60,000 nt of DNA from Bolinopsis microptera (taxonomy: Eukaryota; Ctenophora; Tentaculata; Lobata; Bolinopsidae): NCBI RefSeq assembly GCF_026151205.1, contig NC_087081.1:126001-186000 (forward strand), written 5' to 3'. Under the pieces are notes generated by a model. That model saw only the letters and a list, made by a program, of their open reading frames with translations. It had not been told where the DNA came from and did not search any database. The position numbers were made by a program, and so were the translations under genes. This document shows, piece after piece, positions 33,466-44,870 of the stretch (position 1 is the stretch's first letter; each line of letters begins with the position of its first letter).

Positions 33466-34080
33466 AAATGGACCTTCAAGAACTGTCAGCTCGCATTCAA
33501 AAGGCCTTGGGGATTCTATAAGCTCAGCAGTATATGTACAGTCGCAACATCAAACTCCAACTAATATCAGATTTACAAAGGGCTGTTCTATATACTGCTT
33601 ATTGAAGTGGAGGTATGGAATTCCAAAAGACGCAGATGAAAAGATTTGATGTGTTCCTCATAGATGTCTTGATGAGAATCCTGAAAATAAATGGTTTTAT
33701 CATGTATCTTTATGCTGATTTACTTAAGCGGACTACATCGCACCTGTTGATACTTTCGTACGAGCAGCTGACTCCGGATGGTTTGGCATGTGTGTGAGGA
33801 TGCCAGAGACAAGAATACCCAACTATCTACTGCACTGGATCCCAATGCATGGTAAAAGGTCAGGAGGTAGATCGGAAATCTGGTTGTATGTGTCCGGGAG
33901 GATGCAGCAATCTACACAGGTGTCGATAACATCACGATAGAAGAGCAGAACAACAGTAAGACAGGGTTCATGGAGAGGTCTAATACTCGGAGAAGAGACG
34001 AAAGTGAGTTTACGATGTGGTGGCAGGCCCACTCCAACGACTAGGAGGAGACCTTTTCAGTACAAGTAAGTTGAAGGGAG
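33466..34080 (+). pseudogene. LINE reverse transcriptase, C-terminal part
   Basis: Resumes directly after the satellite: R-I-Q-K-A-L-G-I-L, Y-M-Y-S-R-N-I-K-L-Q-L-I-S, then (with shifts) V-R-M-P-E-T-R-I-P-N-Y-L-L-H-W and H-G-K-R-S-G-G-R-S. These match the C-terminal R-M-P-x-x-R-L-P and G-K-R-x-x-G-R-P blocks common in RTE/CR1-type LINEs. Together with 26,950-29,003 it is one LINE split by the satellite. Confidence 0.8.
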
Positions 34081-34305
34081 GAATTTCACTGTAATTAATT
34101 AACATGGCTTGCGTCGGACGCAGGCATAACATTACGCTTCTTATACACTTAATTATACGAGGGATGTGGTTCTATATTCGATTATATTGCGAAGGAGCAG
34201 ATAGGACTTTGGCGACAGTAGGTCCATGGGCACCACATATATCCAACCCGATTACTTATTCTACGATCTTTTTTGCCTTCGGCAAGGAGTAGGGAAAAAA
34301 TTAAA
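34081..34305 (+). repeat. LINE 3' flank repeat, second copy
   Basis: Matches 28,075-28,300 over its whole length and ends CTTCGGCAAGGAGTAGGGAA then an A-rich run. Position after the RT C-terminus suggests LINE 3' untranslated sequence. Confidence 0.75.
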
Positions 34306-34877
34306 ATAATTTTATGAATAATTGACTTTGTTTTTTTAAATTTTTAAAATGGACGGCGTTTTTGTAACTTGATTTGACATTCGCGGGCGATATAAAGTTA
34401 AACAAGAATTGCGACCGTTGTTTCGTTTGGCGGACGCAGATTTCCATTTACAATAAGTATAACTATTAATTAAGCTCTAATCAGCTCATCCTATATAATA
34501 TAATATTGAAACTAGTAGGACTACGCGTGCACATTAAGTTGGGCTTATTACAAAATTCTTACATTACTATTATACCTTAAATTACGCTAGTGCCGCGATT
34601 CATTGACCACAGATAGATATTTCACCAAATTCCGCAAGCAATCCCCGTGCGGCGCGCCCGCGCCGGCAAGTTGGACATGGAAACGAACGGAAGCAAGTAA
34701 GGAACACGACATATATTTGACACACCTACCGCTATTTCCAAAATCCACGTTTTTCTGCATAAACGTTCCATCGTAACCCTTTCACTAATTGCCTTTTTTC
34801 AAAAGGTTGAAAGGAAAAAATGTTGGCAGTGTAATTGATGAATATGCGTCATGCGATGGATTTTATTAGTGATGCTT
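34306..34877. other. intergenic
   Basis: Ordinary AT-rich sequence with a GC-rich patch at about 34,650 (GGCGCGCCCGCGCCGGC). No gene or repeat identified. Confidence 0.5.
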
Positions 34878-36000
34878 TTAAGGGGGCATACACAAATCTG
34901 TCCAGACCAAATGACCTCAATAAACAGTTCTTGACCTTCTAGCGCACCGTTTCACACAAAAAAAAATTAATTTTGAGAATACCCATTTTTGTAATCGAGG
35001 CATTTCCTGGGTGAGACGCTATAAGTTAATCATTTCCTGCGTATCGAGTTGAATTTTGCTCGCCGTTTTATTCACTCTATTTCAAGGTGTGTGTAAATTT
35101 GATATCGTATCTAAAAAGGCTGGTGTGTTATGAATTTTTAAAGTAAAAAGCTAAAATTTACCTTTTCCAGGCTTATTTTAACAAAAAGACAGTCGGAAAG
35201 TTCGGATTGAATTGATGTTCTTGACATCAAAATTGTTCTCTGAATTCTGGCGCAGTTTTTGATACTCAAAATGTGTTTTTACTCATTCAGCTTCAGATTT
35301 TGGCTCTTTGCAGATAAAAAAATCACATTTTTCTCCCATAATTCAAAGGGAAGCATTTTAGGGTGATTTGTTGGTTTCATAACTCATATATAAGTGCTAG
35401 TTTGCGGTTATTTTGAACTTCAAAAGTCACTAGCACATTTCCTATCAAAATTTTCGAAAAAATCAGTAAATTTTAAAAACGAAAAATGGGCCTAAATTGT
35501 TGTTTGGCTTTGAGGTCCAATAGATCTGATGCTGAATGAGTAATATAAACATTTTTGGAGGGCATCAACAAACTAACGCCAGAATTCAGAGAACAATTTG
35601 ATGTCAAGCAATCAATTCAATCGATTCTTCCTGACTGTCTTTTTGTTAAAATAAGCTGAAACGGGACAATTTAGTTTTTGACTTTAAAAATTCATAACAC
35701 CACCAGCACTTTTAGATACGATTCAGATTATACACACACTTGGAAATAGATGTGAATAAACGGCGCGCGGAAAATTTCAACCCGATACCGCAGGAAATGA
35801 TAACTTATAGGTCTCAACCACAAAATAATTTTTTCCGAAATTGCACTCTCAACCAGGGAAAAGCTCGCTTACTCAAAAAATGGGTCTGCTCATATAATTT
35901 TTTTTTGGTGTGGAAAGGGTGCGCTAGAAGGTCATGAAACTGCTATGAGGGTCATTTGGTCTGGACGGCACAAACCACTGTTTTGGTGTCATGCCCTTAA
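34878..36000. mobile_element. fold-back (long inverted repeat) element with TTAA duplication
   Basis: TTAA at 34878-34881 and 35997-36000 flank an element starting GGGGGCAT and ending ATGCCC. Its arms are inverted over more than 400 bases each (about 34,882-35,300 and 35,520-35,996). Shared landmarks include GTCCAGACCAAATGACC, GACCTTCTAGCGCACC, ATCATTTCCTGCG, TTTTAACAAAAAGACAGTC and TTGTTCTCTGAATTCTGGCG. A loop of roughly 200 bases lies between. No coding capacity. TTAA duplication is known for piggyBac and Kolobok-type elements, so a non-autonomous relative is likely. Confidence 0.9.
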
Positions 36001-36104
36001 GTGTGTGCCTATAAGCTAAGAGGTTGAGACAAGGTTATTATCGCGGCATTATGGTTTTATGTTTTATAAATGTTCAGTTTTAAATTACGTATTTAATTTA
36101 ACTC

Positions 36105-36205
36105 CTTGTAGGACTTTATATGAGCGGACATTAAAATGGAACGCTAGGGGCCTTCAGCGTCCAATTAATGTCCGTTCAAATAAATTATAAGTCCGGATAA
36201 GGTAT
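36105..36205. mobile_element. solo end-pair of the pogo-like element
   Basis: GGACTTTATATGAGCGGACA followed by TTAAAATGGAACGCT and then the inverse, CAGCGTCCAATTAATGTCCG ... GGATAAGGTA. This matches both ends of the element at 13,541-14,423 with the interior gone, so it is MITE-like. Confidence 0.65.
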
Positions 36206-36635
36206 CTCTTTCATCCTGTGATTGTGAGGATGAGATACCATAAAAACAAGGTGGTGGGATCTTGCCGTCATATTCGTTTTAGTCTACAAAAAATTACCCT
36301 CTGATGGCCTCTGCAGAACTTGGGTCTTCTGAAATTGATGGTGTTCTCTGTGGTGATCATGCTCGCTTCAAGGCAAAGAAGGGGAAGACGGGAGGTTCCG
36401 CAGATAACAGCTCTAGTCGAACTGGCAGACAAGAGGATCAGTGAAATTACAACCAAGACAGGACAGTGATCGAGGAGAAAAATTAGTGAAGGAAATTGAA
36501 GCACTAAAGAAACATTTGCGAGGAAATTGAGTAATGTAAACAGTTTATAGTATTAGAATAATTATTGTTAAACTTAATGTTATTTAAATTCACAAGGTAA
36601 AACATTAGTGGCATTGCAATTAATTCAATTGAAAG

Positions 36636-36920
36636 TTGTTTATCAAGGATACTTGCAAATTTAAACCCTCTTTCATATCAGAGCCAGAAAGAAAGGACGT
36701 GATGGTGGTAGCTGAGAGGATGATTGAGGGAGGGAGCGCTGTGCGAAATGTGTGCTGGAACTCAGGCAGAGGGGCTACCAACTGGGTGGATTACAGCTTG
36801 AACTCGAACGGACTTTACGCAGACGTTGACATCAGCAGTGGTGGGGTCCTCGACAATTCCAACGGTGATACTCTCTTGAGTTCACTCCTTCATGTGAGTA
36901 GGATAGGGGCTCGGAGATAA
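36636..36920 (+). CDS. possible exon or fragment, unknown
   Basis: 94 codons in a locally GC-richer stretch, with W-N-S-G-R-G-A-T-N-W-V and N-S-N-G-L-Y-A-D-V-D-I-S-S. The N-G-L-Y-x-D-V-D-x-S string looks protein-like, but I cannot assign a family with confidence. No clear start context; a GT follows at 36,894. It could equally be a remnant of an older gene. Confidence 0.25.
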   Translation: MFIKDTCKFKPSFISEPERKDVMVVAERMIEGGSAVRNVCWNSGRGATNWVDYSLNSNGLYADVDISSGGVLDNSNGDTLLSSLLHVSRIGARR

Positions 36921-37225
36921 CCAGAGTGGATACCGGCTAGTTTTAGGAATCTTCCTGGCGCATCCACCTGCCAGAGGCGGTGATGCGATTGAATGGGGTT
37001 GGGAATGTGGAGTGGAATCGCGGTGGGTTATACCTGCTGAAGTTTCTCTGGTTCCAAATGCATGAGCCTTTATTTAATTGTTAAACTTAAGTTTTTACAT
37101 TAAAGAATAGAATGATTAATAATGGATGTTTATAGTTTTACATTTTATTGCCTCAGAACAGTAGTTTATTGAAAATTACCATTTACTAATTATTCCGTCC
37201 ATCGCCGACAAAAATTGAAATAAAA

Positions 37226-37465
37226 GTGATGTTGAAGGTTTATTTTTTGTTCTATGTTAAACTACTGGGCGCTGCACAACTGTTATTCGGAATTCGCCTA
37301 GCAATCACAGTGTGGCAAGGCCGACGCGCCATTATACTCACTATACTATTTACCCCGTATACTATATTACCCCTTCACTGTTTTCCATACATTAAAGACT
37401 CACCGAACGTAGTTCAGCAGGCATATATTAATTTCAAAAACATTCTGCTGCACTATCAAAAATGA
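37226..37465 (+). CDS. short hydrophobic open frame, unknown
   Basis: 79 codons with two hydrophobic stretches (V-Y-F-L-F-Y-V-K-L-L and I-I-L-T-I-L-F). The surrounding sequence is AT-rich and gives no splice or family support. Listed because it is the only frame of note between 36,920 and 37,690; likely chance. Confidence 0.12.
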   Translation: MMLKVYFLFYVKLLGAAQLLFGIRLAITVWQGRRAIILTILFTPYTILPLHCFPYIKDSPNVVQQAYINFKNILLHYQK

Positions 37466-37687
37466 CAGGAATAAGTAAATTCAAAATACGCGCCAGCATA
37501 TGACCATGCCCCTCAAAAGATACAGTGTCTTTGTTTGATTGTAATCTCAAGATAGTTACTATATACTAGTGCTCTACTGTACATATATGAGCTTATGGTC
37601 TCCTTGAGGAAGAAGTAGGATAACAGCACTGTGAAGATAGGGCAGTGGTCAGGAGCAAGAAGTTGCTTCACCTGCTGTAGTTTATTT

Positions 37688-37885
37688 AGGGGTACATATT
37701 ACGTAAATCAGCTTAGGGGGGAGGGGGGTAACATAGAAGTAATCAAGCCGAGGGGGGGGGGGGGGGGAGGCGTTTCGCTTCACTGCCAGTTGTGTTATTT
37801 AGGGGAACATTTATTATTACGTAATCAGCGAGGGGGAGGGGGGTACATATTTATCGAAATAGCGAGGGGGGAGGGGGGGGGGGGT
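37688..37885. mobile_element. MITE relative with poly-G tracts, tandem left ends
   Basis: TTTAGGGGTACATATTACGT at 37,687 and TTTAGGGGAACATTTATTAT at 37,798 are two versions of the MITE end seen at 9054 and 13012, each followed by long G runs (37,752-37,769; 37,864-37,884). The C runs of the other copies are here G runs on the same side of the end, so the interior differs. Confidence 0.6.
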
Positions 37886-37889
37886 TCAC

Positions 37890-38990
37890 GAAATGATTCA
37901 GCTAGTGTAATTAGACACAATAGCTTTGTGTTAAAACTATTCCAAAAAGTGATATTAGTGAAAGACACCTCAATAATAATTTTACCTGCTCAGTCTAGTC
38001 CTGTATAAGTTTATAGTTTATATTTTTTAATGGTATTATTAGTTTTAAACTTATGGCAACACTTAAAATCTTTTAAATTTATAGAGTTCGTATGATTTTA
38101 TTAAAACTCATTTTTGAGGTTACTGGTAGAGGGGACTGCTGTGCCAGTGTTCTCATTATCCAAAATAAAGGAAATGATATCATTTGAATAATTTTGATAT
38201 TTCCAAAATGGCGACAGAAATTTGAAAGTAGTACTAGTTGTTAAGCTTCTCCGACCGGAATGAAATTCAGCACCTCCAATTGTGTCTTGCCACTTCATAA
38301 TTGTTGACGACTCCTATTATAATTGGTCACCGGAAGGAAATTCCCGGACTCAAAACTGTGATAATTTCGGTTCTAGAAATTTCATCTTCAAAAACTGAAA
38401 ATGGAACATGAGAATGGGAAAAATTAAATAATTTGTTTCACCTCTAACTGAAAAGCTTTGATTAGTGATTGGTTGTTAATAACAAGCATCCCCAATTGGT
38501 CAATGTGTAGAGCAAAGACATTGGACATTAGCAGTAAATGTACAAAAAAATAGTAATGATGTTAGGGAATTCATGTTGGTTTTGGGATACTCCATAGGGT
38601 TCTGGTTATCTGAATAATAATTACTACTAATAAATTTACTACTTGTTTTGATGATGTTTATTAAAACTGTAAAAGGTTTAAAATTAAAAGATGTAAGTTT
38701 AGGTTTGAATCTTACCCTTGTAGAAATGGATTCAGAGAGCGTCAGAGCAAGTGTAAAGATGAATCGCCACCACAAAACTCTCTATTATTGGTAAACCGCT
38801 GATTCCAAATTGAAATGATTAAATGAGCATTTAGCAAAGTAGTTAGAAAATTCCATTGTGATCCGATAATTTACAGTACGTCCATGGTCAGCTGCGTTAT
38901 TCTTCCCACCAGACGTGGATACACAACTAATTGACACAAGATGTGAACCAATCCTGGGAGTTAGTCAAGTTTTTGCTAAGTACGTGATTT
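37890..38990. other. intergenic
   Basis: AT-rich, no repeat or gene recognised. The minus-strand frames at 38,101-38,298 and 38,500-38,775 lack any supporting feature. Confidence 0.5.
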
Positions 38991-38992
38991 CT

Positions 38993-39637
38993 TGTACCCT
39001 GTCCTGTACCTGTACCTGTACCCTGTACCCTGTAACCTGTGCCCTGCTACCTGTACCCTGTACCCTGTACCCTGTACCCATGTACCTAGTACCTGATACC
39101 CTTTACCTGTTCCTGTACCGTACCCTGTACCCTGTACCTGTTCTGTACCTGTACCCTGTACCCTGTACCCTGTACCCTGTACCCTGTACCCTGAACCTGT
39201 ACCGGTACCTGTACACTGTACCTGTTACCTGTACCTGTACCCTGTACCTGTACCCTGTACTGTACCCTGTTACCTGTACCATGTAACCTTGTACCCTGTA
39301 CCCTGTACCTGTACCCTGTACCTTACCCTGTACCCTGTACCCTGTACCCTGTACCCTGTACCTGTACCCTGTACCCCTGTACTGTACCCTGTTACCCTTG
39401 TACCCTGTACCTGTACCTGTACCCTGTACCCTGTCCAGTAACCGGTTACTGTACCTGTACCCTGTACCCTGTACCCTGTTCCTGTACCCTGTACCTGGAC
39501 CCTGTACCCTGTACCCTGTACCACTGTACCCTGTACCCTGTACCCTGTACCCTGTACACTGCTCTGTACCCTGTACCTGTTACCCTGTACCCTGGTACCT
39601 GTACCTGTTCCCTGTACCCTGTACCATCGTACCCTGT
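38993..39637. repeat. (TACCCTG / TACCTG)n simple array
   Basis: About 645 bases of mixed 7-mer TACCCTG and 6-mer TACCTG. The 6/7 mixture may partly be homopolymer error. All six frames are open in places and give Y-P-V-P-C-T-L or R-V-Q-G-T-G repeats that should not be read as genes. Confidence 0.95.
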
Positions 39638-39639
39638 TG

Positions 39640-40735
39640 TGGGGCATGACGTGACAAGGAGAAATAGCGAAGAAAAAGCAGATAACACAGTAAAACCGTA
39701 CACTTTAGTTTCCGTCAGAAACTCCGTTCAATAGCTTCTGTACACCTTTATGTCTTAGATGATGGTGTACCAATTCATTAATGATATGAATTTATCAATA
39801 TTCAATATTTTTGAATAGTAAGAACATAATCATATCAGATTATTTACCCTGAAAATTTGGAAACCAATAGTTCTCTATTTCTACCACGAATAGAAATTTC
39901 AGATTCAACTTTACCACGGACTGATCGATGTAGAGGTACAATGTATGGGATCTAAATCTTTTACGCCCAGAAAACCATTTCTGAAAATGAATGCATTTTT
40001 TTCCTTTCAAAAAACTGTATAGACATTATCACGGCGACTTGTATAATAGTAAGTTGCGGTACCGGATAGTAGATATCGCCAGATGAAACTTGATTCACGT
40101 ACTCTAGTTCGAACGCATATACCGTTCGGAACTATACAGTTTGCCAGAATATACCCCTGTCGAGTTCGGTAGTGCGAACTAAAGTCTTGGTTAGCGTACT
40201 CTAGTTCGAAATAGTTTGCTTGTGATCCATAGCTATTGCGGGTCCTATTCATAGGATCACAGGGTTCAATGGTAGATAAAACATTGGTTTTTGACATCTA
40301 GCAACCAGCGGTTAGAAAATTCCAGAATCCTTTCAGTATAGTTTCAATCCTCCTGTTTGCCACTCAGTTCTGGTCTAGCTAAACGAAAATTAAATTTGAT
40401 ATCCGATGTTTCGGTTCAGCAGCCCAAATCATCTAGACCGGTACTCGGTTACTGTCGTTTGTCGATAATAACAAGTGTGCGTATGTGGATTTATATTTAT
40501 ATAACGTACTCTAAGTCTAGATCTTGAAACGAAGTTCGAGTTACCCACGATAGTCTTTTAATTCTCCGCTAAGTTTATGGTCGACATGCAATTGCAATTT
40601 TGCAACTAAACAATTGAGTATTGAGGTCAATTAGATGTTCATAGATATGGATTATATAGTTACATTACACACACAGTTGAACGCATGAGGCAAGTGAATA
40701 AAAAAAACCAAACGAATAGGTTTCAGCTCGTAAAG
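39640..40735. other. intergenic with scattered TAGTTCGAA motifs
   Basis: CGTACTCTAGTTCGAA occurs at about 40,098 and 40,194 and a variant at 40,504, foreshadowing the satellite that follows. No gene. Confidence 0.5.
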
Positions 40736-40754
40736 GATCGTTTGCTTTGAGATC

Positions 40755-41355
40755 GGAGGATTTCAAAAACTCTAGTTCGACAGTAAACTAAAAGTTCTCT
40801 CCTCGAACTTTAGTTCTTGTCTACTTGAGTCCAGGTAGCACACTTTAGTTGACAGCGTCGACCTTAGGGTTTGTACGGAAACTACAGTACATGTCGAAAT
40901 ACAGTACGGTGTCGAACTTTAGTTCTTGTCCGAACTTGAGTCCTAGGTAGCGCACTTTATTTCCGACAGAGTCGAACTTAGGGTTTGTCGATCTACAGTA
41001 CGTGTCGATCTACAGTCTACAGTACGAGTCGAACTTTAGTTCTTGTTCGAACTTAAGCCAGGTCGCGCACTTTTAGTTCGACAGAGTCGGACCTTAGGGT
41101 TTTGTCGAACTACTCGTACGTGTCGAACTACAGTACGTGTCGAACTTTAGTCTTGTCGAACTTGAGTCCAGGTAGCGCATTTAGTTCACAGAGTCGACCT
41201 TAGTGTTTGTCGAACTACAGTTACGTGTCGAATTACAGTACGTGTCGTCGAACTTTTAGTCTTGGCGAACTGAGTTCCAGGTAAGGCACTGTAGTTCGGA
41301 CAGAGTTCGAACATTAGTTTGTCGAACTACAGTACGTGTCGAACTAGGTACGTGG
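40755..41355. repeat. about 120-bp satellite with GTCGAACT subrepeats
   Basis: Five units, each with TCGAACTTTAGTTCTTGTCG, GAGTCCAGGTAGCGCACTTT, AGTCGACCTTAGGGTTTGTC and one to three copies of GAACTACAGTACGTGTC. Units differ by small indels. Confidence 0.9.
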
Positions 41356-42670
41356 ACCGAACGTCCTTACGGTACCTTAACAGTCAGATTGACCCACACT
41401 GAGGTTGTCTTGAGTCCTCACGATGATATCCTTTATCCCTTCCTTAGCTCTGCCCCTGTACACTAACCAGTTGTAATACCATGTAGATTCGTCAACTTCA
41501 TGCGCTCTCCACATACATCAAGTTTGTGGTATATCGTAGACGCCAGGCAACTGAGTTGTGTATGTTGGTTATATTGTAGTGTCATCATTGTTTTAACTTT
41601 TGTAATTAATGATTAAATCTTTAAACTTGGATTAGAAAAGTGCGAACTTTGATGAAAATAACTAAAACGGTTTTGTATTTACCTCAAATCAAAATGGTGA
41701 TTTTACGAAGTACTTAATAAAAGCAATAGTGTTGAAAGTCTATGCAGGACACGCGGGTCCGGAATGGAGCAGCAGCACGAAATAACACGAGATTTATAAA
41801 AAACACAAGAAATTAGCCGTGTAGTGAAGTCGGTCTAATCAAAATGCATTTTGGATGTTATATCTGATTAAATATTCTCCCAGCAATCGTGATGTTGATT
41901 TTGACGTATTATTCATGCAGTAGGTATTTATCCTAAAGAGGGGAATAAATCAGTTATCGACTGAAGATGTACGGGTGATACTCGTAAAATATCTGTTCCA
42001 TTTATTTATGGACGTCGACGAGGTCCAACTCGGCGCGCGTCACTGGTAGGTTGTAACCTACAACTGAAGCATTTAACTCAGATTTGATGCGATACGATGA
42101 TAGGGTCATGCCAATCGATCCGTATGATAAAATTATAAACTGTAAGGTGTTTTGTGAAATCAGTAGGAATTTTTATTGTAATAATTTGAGATCGATTTTA
42201 ATCGCTCGCCTGAAAATCGACCTTCAAATATTATATTGCTCCTACAGTTTTGTGCATATGACCCTGAAACTTTCAGGATATTATGTTCTAGGGATCAATT
42301 TAGAAGAGGATTTCCCGAAAGAATGGTTTAGATATGCCTTTCTTTAATTGTCGATTTTAAAAGTGTAAGAATATCTGTGTTCCCACAATTTGCTGCTAAT
42401 AAACAATAACATAAGTTTGTAAGTTGCACGAGTTAACATTAAATAATATAGTCAACTATCTAGTGTCAATAATTATGAAGACCCGCACGGTGGGACTACG
42501 AGCGTGACGGTTATCCGTCGAATGTTTCGGTTTGCGTGGACGACGCAATATGTGAGTACGACAACGAATGATCTTGACTGATGCAGGTCATGTTGCCAAT
42601 AACGTATTCAACTGCTCTGAGAGTTCTGAGACCCTATGTGGCTTAGTGTGGCAGCCGCTGTTTTTATTTT
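41356..42670. other. intergenic, no supported gene
   Basis: No repeats or family matches. The frame at 42,084-42,347 (87 codons) has no recognisable domain and no splice support. Confidence 0.5.
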
Positions 42671-42675
42671 GTTAC

Positions 42676-42966
42676 GGGCCCGAATATACACCCCGTCATC
42701 GGGCCCGAATATACACCCCGATATACGGGCCGAATATACAACCGATAACGGGCCCGAATATACACCCGATATACGGGCCCCAATGCTACACCCGATTATA
42801 CGGGACCGCATTTACACCCCGATATACGGGCCCTGAAAATACACCCCGATATACGGGCCCCAATATACACCCCGATATACGGGCCGCGAATGGCCGATCT
42901 ACACTCCGATATCCGGGCCCGAATATACACCCGATATACGGGCCCAATATACACCCCGATATACTG
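42676..42966. repeat. 25-bp minisatellite, about 12 units
   Basis: Unit CCCGATATACGGGCCCGAATATACA with indels. The unit is itself near-palindromic around GGGCCC. It is open in two frames (I-Y-T-P-I-Y-G-P), but this is repeat translation. Confidence 0.95.
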
Positions 42967-43457
42967 GACAATGATAGCTGAAGTTGATTTTGGTTGCTGT
43001 GTTGTGGTGCATTTAATGCATGGAAATATAATTGGTCCAAAGAATTAAATCGAACTGTCGGAGGACAGTTAAACTTAGAAGAAAATTAACTTTGATAAGG
43101 GAGTTCATAGTCTTCGTAATGGTTTTCAACTGAGTTTCATGCTAGAAATATTCAAGAAAGATGCATTAAATTATAAAACCAAAAACATATAAATTATCCT
43201 CATAGTGCATAGAAGGTTTTAAAAATTAGATGATCATACAATTATTATGACTCAAAGTACTCGATTTTCAAATTCGTTGGGGATTGTGATCTCCAAGCTT
43301 GATAAGTTGCCCTCTTTTGTTTTTTAATCAAAATATTTAAAGCCTAAATCAGTTTCTGCCACCATATCCTAATTCTACAAATAGTTTAATTTTAAAACGC
43401 TCAGTGCAGTGCTTCACAAGGCATATTCAATACTTGCATAGGGATTGTTCACAGATA

Positions 43458-44427
43458 GTTTGCTGGGCCTGTACTGATAGTTGAAATTCGGACATATACG
43501 TCACTAGGTCATCTAGGTCATCTAGGTGAAATATCGCCAGCAGATTGATGATAGATACCGTAGATGACGTAGATGACGCTAGATGACGGCCAATTAGCGA
43601 CATTGTCGTAGTGCACGGCACCTTTCGAATGTCGCTATCTAGCGCTATATAGCCGCTATCTAGCGCTATCTAGCGCTATATGACGCTATATGACGCTAAA
43701 GTGACGCGAGATGACCGCGAAGATTGACGCGAGATGACGCTTCGATGACGCTAAGCACGCAGCACTGACGCCAGGCGACAGATAGCGCTATTTTCATTAA
43801 ATTTCCGCCTTTTTTTGCGACATTGGCGGTATTCTGCGCTATTTACGCTAGTTGTTTGCAACGAATTTGACGTATATAGCGCTTTTGGCGCTTATAGCGT
43901 AGTTAGCTGAACTGTTCGTTAAACTGATTATCCCGATATCCAGCGCTTGAATGTCGCCTGCGTCAGATGTCGTCGCGACAGTGTCGTCAGATGACGTCAG
44001 ATATCGCTTGATGGCGTCAGATAGCGTCCATGCATGTCGCGGCAAAACTTATGACGCTAGATGACGCTAGATGTCGTCCCTAGGAATTTTATTTGAAAAT
44101 AGCGCTATCTGTCGCCTGGCGTCAGTGCTGCGTGCTTTGCTTAGCGTCTTCTAGCGTATCTAGTTATTATAGGTTTCATATTAGCGTCATATAGCGTTTA
44201 TAGCGATAGATAGCGCTAGATAGCGCTTGATAGCGCTAGATAGCGACAAACGACTGAAGTTGCGTGCATTAGCGACAATGTCGCTAATTGGCTCATAGGT
44301 CTCATTCTAGCGTCATCTAGCGTCATCTATCATCATCTGGCGATTATTTCACGCTAGATGACGCTAGATGACGCTAGGATGACGTCATATGTCGGAATTT
44401 AAACTATCAGTAAAGGTCGTTTGCTGG
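43458..44427. mobile_element. fold-back element with 9-bp target duplication
   Basis: GTTTGCTGG at 43458-43466 and 44419-44427 flanks an element of 952 bases (43467-44418). Its ends are inverted: GCCTGTACTGATAGTT and AACTATCAGTAAAGGTC. The arms carry many copies of TAGATGACGC and TAGCGCTATC in opposite order, plus AATTAGCGACATTGTCG and its inverse. No coding capacity. A 9-bp duplication with long inverted arms fits Mutator-like or Foldback-type elements; the class is inferred. Confidence 0.88.
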
Positions 44428-44870
44428 TGGGGTTACTGCCTGAAGGACTGTCATTATTCATAGTGTAAGAGTACTCCGTCTTGTTGTGACACCTCATACA
44501 TACATGAAGAAGTCTCCTCCTAGTGAGTTGGAGTGGCCTGATCACAGTTCACACACAACTCTTCTACGCGCGTAACATGTTCCTCCATTCCATCGTTTTT
44601 AAAGCTGTTTTAAAGGCTGTTTTATGTTTTACTGCGTTCTCTGCTGAATTATGTGATATCCTTAATAATATATTTTATTGTAACTGTGAATTTAGTCTGA
44701 AATAGATTGAAATAGCTTATATATTCTCCCTCTCCTCATGTCCACATGAATGGTGTTTCTCTTTGAGGTAATATAATATGTATAGTAGACTATTAATATT
44801 AAGGACTTTAGTGTTTTTTATTATTTAGAGAATATTTATATATATTGTGTGTATATTATTTATATTATAT
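44428..44870. other. intergenic before the subtelomere-like units
   Basis: AT-rich, ends in a (TAT)-rich stretch. No gene. Confidence 0.4.

Noticed and set aside
38915-39703. Frames of 83-125 codons on both strands
   Set aside because: Pure translation of the TACCCTG array.
42568-43040. Frames of 66-137 codons with I-Y-T-P repeats
   Set aside because: Translation of the 25-bp minisatellite.
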